Assembly: GCA_902795835.1 (NCBI GenBank)
Contig: CADBNA010000159.1
Span: forward strand, 1-12,257
Length of the DNA stretch: 12,257 nucleotides
Direction: 5' to 3'
Source: an uncultured Lachnospiraceae bacterium
Lineage (GTDB): Bacteria > Bacillota_A > Clostridia > Lachnospirales > Lachnospiraceae
How positions within the stretch are numbered: position 1 is the stretch's first letter; every line of letters begins with the position of its first letter. The notes beneath the pieces are model-generated. The model did no database searches. It was given only the letters and a program-made list of their open reading frames with translations, and had not been told where the DNA came from. Shown here piece after piece: positions 8,161 to 12,257 of the stretch. The position numbers and the translations under genes were made by a program.

Positions 8161-9879
8161 CTACTTCATGATCTCCGAACTGTAGGCCGTCTGGCTGAAG
8201 AAGAATTTCTTCTGCATGTTGTTTGCAATGATATGAACCGGCTTGATCTGACTCGAGGCAGCCCCCCTGCGGACCATCATATCGTGATACAGGAGATACG
8301 TCTCATCCTCCAGGAAGTTCAGCCTGGTGTCGCCGCATGTTTTGGCCTTCACCTTATCTCCCATGGAAGGATTCGCCTCGGCAAGCTTCTGCTCGAGTAC
8401 ATGGCGGATCAGCTTCGGCGGCAGTTCGTCCGGCCTGCTGTCAATCTCCATGAAGAACTGATAGCGCACGGGTTCCGCCGCCAGATCAGGATACACGGAG
8501 AAATCCACGAGATCGAAGCCCAGTTCTGCAGCCGTTTGCTGCGCAGCGCTTCTGAGCGCCTCCTCCGTCGTCTTTTCTCCCATGATGCTCACCGTCTGGT
8601 CGATCCGGTAAAGGAAGCATACCGTAGGCGTCTTTCCGAAATACGATTCTATGTGAAGAGCATCTCTGGTGCGATAGCGGTACAGACCGGAAAGATTCGT
8701 GATGATCAGTTCATAATCCCTGCCCTGCTCCACACCGTCAAGCGAGACGATCTGCGAAAAATCGTCTCCTGCTTCCAGCGGAAGGAACTCGTAAAACAGA
8801 GAATCCGGAAGAAGCATTGTGTCTTCGCTGTCCAGCCGGTAGGTGGCAGAGGTAAACCCCTCCGAAGCGGCGATGCCGATCTTCGCCATATAGATGCCCG
8901 GACCGGTGTATTTTTCTCTTATAACATCCGCATAGGCTTTAAAGCCGCCCGTCCCGATTCCGATGACAGCCGTCATGTTCTTCCATACTTTCGGTACAAA
9001 GGGCTCCTCAAAACCTTCGGAAAAGATGGCCTGAAGCTCTGCCGCCCTCTCCGGCATCGGCGTGATCTTTTTCATGACACTTTCTTTTACCGCGGGAGGC
9101 AGGCTGACCGAATCATCGATTGTGCCGGTCCCGATATCATGAACCAGCATTTGCCAGCTGCGCTCGATATACCGCAGGAACTCCGCCAGATAGCTGTAAA
9201 AAGCAGCCAGCATCAGTGTCGCGCCCGGCTCCGCCAGCGCAAGCCGCGCATGCAGATACCGGGTATCCGTTCCCTTCTCCGGAAAGAGCGCTTCATCCGG
9301 CGACGTATACATAATCGGCAGATACGGCCGGAACTGCCGGGTCATCTTCTGTGAAATGGCCCCGTATGAGGCGCCGCAGGGAAGGAAGGTCTCCTCCGCC
9401 GTGGATTCCGCGATGCGGATGGTCTTGCCTGACGCCCACCTTGTTCCGAGCGCTTCCGTGATCACGCCGAACGGCACACACTTCATGTACCGGTTGTACT
9501 GCTCTGCCTGCTCGTCTGAAAGAGGGATTCTCTTTGGCGCGCCCATGGTTCCCGATGTCTTGTTGAAGTGATGGACCGTATACGCCGTCAGAATATTCTC
9601 CTCTCCCTGTTCCGTCATTCTCAGAATACTGTCCGCATAGTCGTCATAGGTCGTGACCGGCACATTTTTCCTGTACTCCTCTATGGAATGAATGTCAGCA
9701 AAATGATATTTTTTTCCGTATTCGGTATCCTTATTCATATCCAGAATCCGCATCAGAAGGGCCTCATTCACTTCCATCGGATGACTGCTCATCTCTCTCA
9801 GGTCAGCCAGAATTTTCATTCCGTCCTCAGCGTTTTTCAGGTTTATCTTCTCCAGCGGCGTCAGTTCGTTAGTATTCAT
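8161..9879 (-). CDS. GH3-family acyl-acid amido synthetase-like protein
   Basis: This 572-residue protein resembles the GH3 superfamily, first known from plant auxin- and jasmonate-conjugating enzymes. These adenylate a carboxylic acid and then transfer the acyl group to an amino acid. Visible family features, in order, are TYDDY (about 77-81), the ATP-phosphate motif FNKTSGTMGAPK (about 105-116), IAASEG (about 336-341), YEFLPL (about 363-368), LYRYRTRD (about 399-406, matching the family's LYRYRxGD) and GEKTTEE (about 434-440). Length fits the family (about 550-610). No signal peptide or membrane segment is seen, so it is probably cytoplasmic. The ATG at 9879 has AAGGAG eight bases upstream. 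It is the first gene of the operon, directly behind a promoter. Its position with an NRPS suggests that it makes or tailors an acyl-amino acid or amide. Which acid and which amine it uses cannot be read from sequence; bacterial members are little studied. Confidence 0.88.
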   Translation of the reverse strand: MNTNELTPLEKINLKNAEDGMKILADLREMSSHPMEVNEALLMRILDMNKDTEYGKKYHFADIHSIEEYRKNVPVTTYDDYADSILRMTEQGEENILTAYTVHHFNKTSGTMGAPKRIPLSDEQAEQYNRYMKCVPFGVITEALGTRWASGKTIRIAESTAEETFLPCGASYGAISQKMTRQFRPYLPIMYTSPDEALFPEKGTDTRYLHARLALAEPGATLMLAAFYSYLAEFLRYIERSWQMLVHDIGTGTIDDSVSLPPAVKESVMKKITPMPERAAELQAIFSEGFEEPFVPKVWKNMTAVIGIGTGGFKAYADVIREKYTGPGIYMAKIGIAASEGFTSATYRLDSEDTMLLPDSLFYEFLPLEAGDDFSQIVSLDGVEQGRDYELIITNLSGLYRYRTRDALHIESYFGKTPTVCFLYRIDQTVSIMGEKTTEEALRSAAQQTAAELGFDLVDFSVYPDLAAEPVRYQFFMEIDSRPDELPPKLIRHVLEQKLAEANPSMGDKVKAKTCGDTRLNFLEDETYLLYHDMMVRRGAASSQIKPVHIIANNMQKKFFFSQTAYSSEIMK

Positions 9880-9913
9880 CTGTACTGCTCCTTATAAATC
9901 CTTTTCTTTTGAC

Positions 9914-9947
9914 AGTATAGTATAATCTACCCCCTGTCTGTTCGCAA
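9914..9947 (-). promoter_or_regulatory. Sigma-A-like promoter of the GH3-ABC-NRPS operon
   Basis: On the minus strand, TTGCGA (9942-9947) and TATACT (9919-9924) are separated by 17 bases. A second, overlapping TATACT lies at 9914-9919. Transcription would begin near 9912, leaving a leader of about 30 bases that contains the GH3 ribosome site. No other convincing promoter was seen in the short gaps down to the esterase, which fits a single operon. Confidence 0.6.
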
Positions 9948-9984
9948 TGCGTCTTGTTCATTGTCCTTAATAATGTTGTTCAAA

Positions 9985-9999
9985 ACACATGTCATGTGT
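9985..9999. repeat. 15-bp perfect palindrome, candidate operator
   Basis: ACACATG-T-CATGTGT is a perfect inverted repeat of 7-bp arms around a single central base. It lies about 38 bases upstream of the operon's -35 box and beyond the end of the ZIP gene. Size and symmetry suit a dimeric regulator that activates or represses the operon. The regulator is not encoded in this window, and binding is inference. Confidence 0.4.
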
Positions 10000-10015
10000 A
10001 CAACTGTGCATCAGG

Positions 10016-10058
10016 GTGACGCTCCGTCCCCCCGGCTCACCTGTCACCCCAGCGTCAC
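10016..10058. repeat. Inverted repeat across the 3' end of the ZIP gene
   Basis: GTGACGCT (10016-10023) and AGCGTCAC (10051-10058) are 8-bp complementary arms around a GC-rich 27-base loop containing the ZIP stop codon. An alternative pairing is GGGTGAC with GTCACCC (10043-10049). No run of T follows on the minus strand, so it is not a textbook intrinsic terminator, but it could slow transcription or protect the ZIP message end. Confidence 0.35.
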
Positions 10059-10823
10059 ATCCAAAATCATCATTAAGACAAAGCCTGCTGCAAAAGCAAT
10101 GGTACCCGCATTGGAGTGCTTTCCCTCCGACATCTCCGGAATGAGTTCCTCAACGACCACATACAGCATGGCCCCTGCAGCAAATGCCAGAAGATATGGC
10201 AGTATGGGAATGACCAGCCCGGCCGCTGCAATCGTCACCGCAGCTGCAGCCGGTTCCACTGCTCCTGAAAGCATGCCGTAAAGAAATGTCTTTCCTTTTT
10301 CCATCCCCTCTGATCTCAACGGCATCGAAACAATAGCCCCTTCCGGGAAATTCTGTATGGCAATACCCAGCGCCAGTGCCAGCGCTCCGGCTGATCCGAT
10401 ACCGGCATTGCCGGAAAGAAAGCCCGCATATACGACGCCGACCGCCATCCCTTCCGGAATATTGTGAAGTGTGACCGCAAGAATGAGCTTGGTCGTGCGT
10501 TTCAGTCCTGTCTTTGGCCCTTCATCCTGGTGGTCCATGTGCATATGCGGTGTGACCTTATCCAGTAACAGAAGGAAACCGATTCCCGCAAGAAACCCTG
10601 CCGCTGCAGGCACAAACATAAGCTTCCCCATGGATTCGCTGCTTTCCAGCGCCGGATCCAGAAGGCTCCAGAATGAAGCCGCGACCATAACGCCGGCTGC
10701 AAAACCGGTCAGGATTCTCTGCAGCGTATCTGATATGCTGTTTTTCAGAATAAACACAAGGGCCGCTCCTGCAGTGGTACCTATAAACGGGATCATAATT
10801 CCTATCATCGTTTCTGCTGTCAT
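10044..10823 (-). CDS. ZIP-family divalent metal transporter
   Basis: This 259-residue membrane protein belongs to the ZIP (Zrt/Irt-like) family, resembling the bacterial ZupT/GufA branch, which moves zinc and other divalent metals into the cytoplasm. It appears to have about eight hydrophobic helices. The two metal-site signatures are present: HNIPEGMAVG (120-129) in the fourth helix and QNFPEGAIVS (157-166) in the fifth. A histidine-rich stretch PHMHMDH (92-98) in the loop between helices three and four is typical of the family. The ATG at 10823 has GAGGT seven bases upstream and its own strong promoter, so it is probably transcribed alone. It has no obvious link to the downstream NRPS operon beyond orientation. 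The metal preferred cannot be told from sequence. Confidence 0.95.
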   Translation of the reverse strand: MTAETMIGIMIPFIGTTAGAALVFILKNSISDTLQRILTGFAAGVMVAASFWSLLDPALESSESMGKLMFVPAAAGFLAGIGFLLLLDKVTPHMHMDHQDEGPKTGLKRTTKLILAVTLHNIPEGMAVGVVYAGFLSGNAGIGSAGALALALGIAIQNFPEGAIVSMPLRSEGMEKGKTFLYGMLSGAVEPAAAAVTIAAAGLVIPILPYLLAFAAGAMLYVVVEELIPEMSEGKHSNAGTIAFAAGFVLMMILDVTLG

Positions 10824-10871
10824 ACCCAGTACCTCGTAAAAATGTCTGTGCCTCTTTCCGTTTTGTTCTTT

Positions 10872-10900
10872 ATTATACGTCAGGGGAAATCATGTTACAA
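10872..10900 (-). promoter_or_regulatory. Sigma-A-like promoter of the ZIP gene
   Basis: On the minus strand, TTGTAA (10895-10900) and a perfect TATAAT (10872-10877) are separated by exactly 17 bases. Transcription would begin near 10865, giving a leader of about 40 bases. I saw no clear metal-regulator box. Confidence 0.75.
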
Positions 10901-10914
10901 GAAGCCCTTGAGCC

Positions 10915-10964
10915 GCAGGGGACGGTTCCTTAGCGCTCATGAGCGCTAAGGAACCGTCCCCTGC
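10915..10964. repeat. 50-bp perfect palindrome, strong hairpin after the MATE gene
   Basis: The two 25-bp arms are exactly complementary with no spacer, centred between 10939 and 10940. Each arm carries GGGGACGGTTCCTTAGCGCT or its complement. It begins two bases past the MATE stop and ends 14 bases before the ZIP -35 box. There is no T-run on either side, so it is not a standard intrinsic terminator, although as RNA it would form a very stable stem that may end or protect the MATE transcript. From memory, hairpins with a GGGACGGTTCC core recur in many Firmicutes genomes as REP-like mobile repeats; I cannot check this here. Only one copy was seen in the window. Confidence 0.85.
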
Positions 10965-10966
10965 AG

Positions 10967-12257
10967 CTATGTAAGCGTATTCCCTAAATTGCTTAATTCC
11001 GAGCGCATCACCAGAAATGCGGCTATGGCCACTGTCAGATCAGCTGCCGGTCCTGCCCAGAGCACCCCGCTGATCCCGAAGACCCGGGGCATGATCAGCA
11101 GCAGGAGAATAAGCATCAACTGTTTTGAAAGAGAGATGATCACGCCCTTTTTGGGTTTTTTCACTGAGACCATGGCGTTCATGGACACCGGAAGGATACC
11201 GGCCAGAACTACCAGCAGCATGAATTCGTGCATATACCGCAACGCAAAATCCTCATACCCGCTTGCGCTGCTGCCGAAGAAACGCAGGATCTGTGAAGGA
11301 AGCAGCCAGAAGCAGGCGGTCTCGACCGCACCGATTACAAGAGCATAGCGGACTATCAGGGAAACGGTTTTTTTCACCCTTGAAAAATTACCGGCTCCGA
11401 AATTAAAGCCCATGATCGGCTGTCCGCCTATGCTGCAGCCGATGATTGTCGAATAAAACAGAAAATTGACTTTTGTCACCACTCCGGCTGCCGCCAGTGC
11501 TTCGCTCCCGCCGTAGGGGGACAGATCTCCATAATATCGAAGCGAACTGTTCAGCACCAGATTCATGACCAGCATGGCCGCCTGATTCAGACTGCCGGCG
11601 GCGCCGATCGCGACAATCTGCCTGAGTTTCTGCCCGGTTACGCGGAAATGCCTGCGCTCAAGCCGCCCGGTTCTGAACCGGACCATATAAGACACGACCA
11701 TGCATGCAGACAGAATCTGTCCGAGTACAGTGGCAAGCGCCGCACCGGCAATGCCCATGTTGAGGGGAAACAGGAACAGATAATCCAGCACAAAGTTGAG
11801 GGCGACTCCGGACATGGAACAGACAAGGGCATATCTTGGACTGCCGTCGGACCGGATCAGGAGAGTCCCGCCGGCTGTAAGCGCAAGGAACGGAAGCCCC
11901 GGCGCAATCAGGCGCATATACGTGAGCGCATAGGGAAAAACCTGGCTGGTGGAGCCAAACAGATTTACAAACCAGGGCGTAAACAATCCGACCAGAACTG
12001 CCGTCAGCGTGCCCTCCAGAAGGAGCAGGGTCAGTCCGGCTCCGGCAAATCCCAGAGCCTCCTCTTTCTCTCCCCGGCCATTGGATATATTAAAATTCAC
12101 AGAAGAACCATTGCTGAACAGAATTGTCAGCGCACCGCAAAGAAAAGTCAGCGGATAGGCTACCGTCGTTGCTGCGTTTCCCAGAAAGCCAATCCTCTGA
12201 CCGATAAAAATCTGATCCACCATGTTGTAGAGAGATGAGACAAGTGTACTGATAATC
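10967..12257 (-). CDS. MATE-family multidrug efflux protein, 5' end beyond window
   Basis: This is a multi-helix membrane protein of the MATE family, which exports drugs or metabolites using a sodium or proton gradient. An internal ATG at 12223 is not the real start: the frame continues to the window edge and encodes STLVSSLYNMVDQIFIGQRIG, the conserved first-helix region of the family, so about 20-30 residues are missing. About 429 residues are visible against a usual 440-460. Further family features are the AATTVAYPL stretch, the glycine/proline-rich APGLPFLALTAGGTLLIRSDG segment in the first half, and the second-half QPIMGFNFGAGN motif. The C-terminus is complete at the stop at 10967. The 50-bp palindrome follows at once. 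Substrate is unknown; a role in exporting the nearby NRPS product is possible, but it is separated from that operon by the ZIP gene and two promoters. Confidence 0.93.
   Translation of the reverse strand, partial: IISTLVSSLYNMVDQIFIGQRIGFLGNAATTVAYPLTFLCGALTILFSNGSSVNFNISNGRGEKEEALGFAGAGLTLLLLEGTLTAVLVGLFTPWFVNLFGSTSQVFPYALTYMRLIAPGLPFLALTAGGTLLIRSDGSPRYALVCSMSGVALNFVLDYLFLFPLNMGIAGAALATVLGQILSACMVVSYMVRFRTGRLERRHFRVTGQKLRQIVAIGAAGSLNQAAMLVMNLVLNSSLRYYGDLSPYGGSEALAAAGVVTKVNFLFYSTIIGCSIGGQPIMGFNFGAGNFSRVKKTVSLIVRYALVIGAVETACFWLLPSQILRFFGSSASGYEDFALRYMHEFMLLVVLAGILPVSMNAMVSVKKPKKGVIISLSKQLMLILLLLIMPRVFGISGVLWAGPAADLTVAIAAFLVMRSELSNLGNTLT

Noticed and set aside
9880..10043. Riboswitch or small RNA in the gap before the operon
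   Set aside because: The predicted leader is only about 30 bases, and the rest is promoter and short palindromes, with no conserved riboswitch-like structure recognisable.
10915..10964. Palindrome as an intrinsic terminator or CRISPR repeat
   Set aside because: No T-run follows on either strand, and there is only one copy with no spacers, so neither label fits.
12223..12225. ATG at 12223 as the start of the MATE gene
   Set aside because: The in-frame upstream sequence encodes the conserved MATE first-helix segment up to the window edge, and there is no ribosome site before this ATG.

Overview
The window looks like part of a Clostridia (Bacillota) chromosome, probably a Lachnospiraceae-type gut anaerobe. 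This is inferred from moderate-to-high GC by eye, AAGGAG-type ribosome sites, sigma-A-like promoters, and the families present (GH3-like ligase, heterodimeric ABC exporter, short NRPS, ZIP and MATE transporters). No rRNA, tRNA, CRISPR array, insertion sequence or phage gene was seen. All seven genes lie on the minus strand, so transcription runs from high to low coordinates.

Right side (about 9960-12257): a MATE-family efflux protein, cut at its N-terminus by the window edge, ends two bases from a 50-bp perfect palindrome (10915-10964). A strong promoter next to the palindrome (TTGTAA, 17 bp, TATAAT) drives a ZIP-family metal transporter.

Main block (1-9947): a promoter at about 9914-9947 precedes a tightly packed five-gene operon. 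In order it encodes a GH3-family acyl-acid amido synthetase-like enzyme; two ABC half-transporters that overlap by 8 bp and form a matched heterodimeric exporter; a three-domain NRPS (adenylation, thiolation, condensation; 1002 aa); and a type-B carboxylesterase cut at its C-terminus by the window edge. Gaps are 23, -8, 28 and 26 bases, and every gene except perhaps the first ABC gene has a clear ribosome site.

The operon reads as a compact natural-product cassette: two ATP-dependent acid-activating enzymes (GH3 and the A domain), a carrier plus terminal condensation domain to join and release the product, a dedicated exporter, and a hydrolase for maturation, turnover or self-protection. The A domain lacks the aspartate that normally holds an amino acid's amino group, so its starter unit may not be an alpha-amino acid. 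Base and codon usage also changes inside the A domain near 3690-3880, hinting at a swapped substrate-binding subdomain. I do not recognise this gene set as a characterised cluster; it is the best candidate here for an undescribed system. No phosphopantetheinyl transferase is visible, so one must act from elsewhere.
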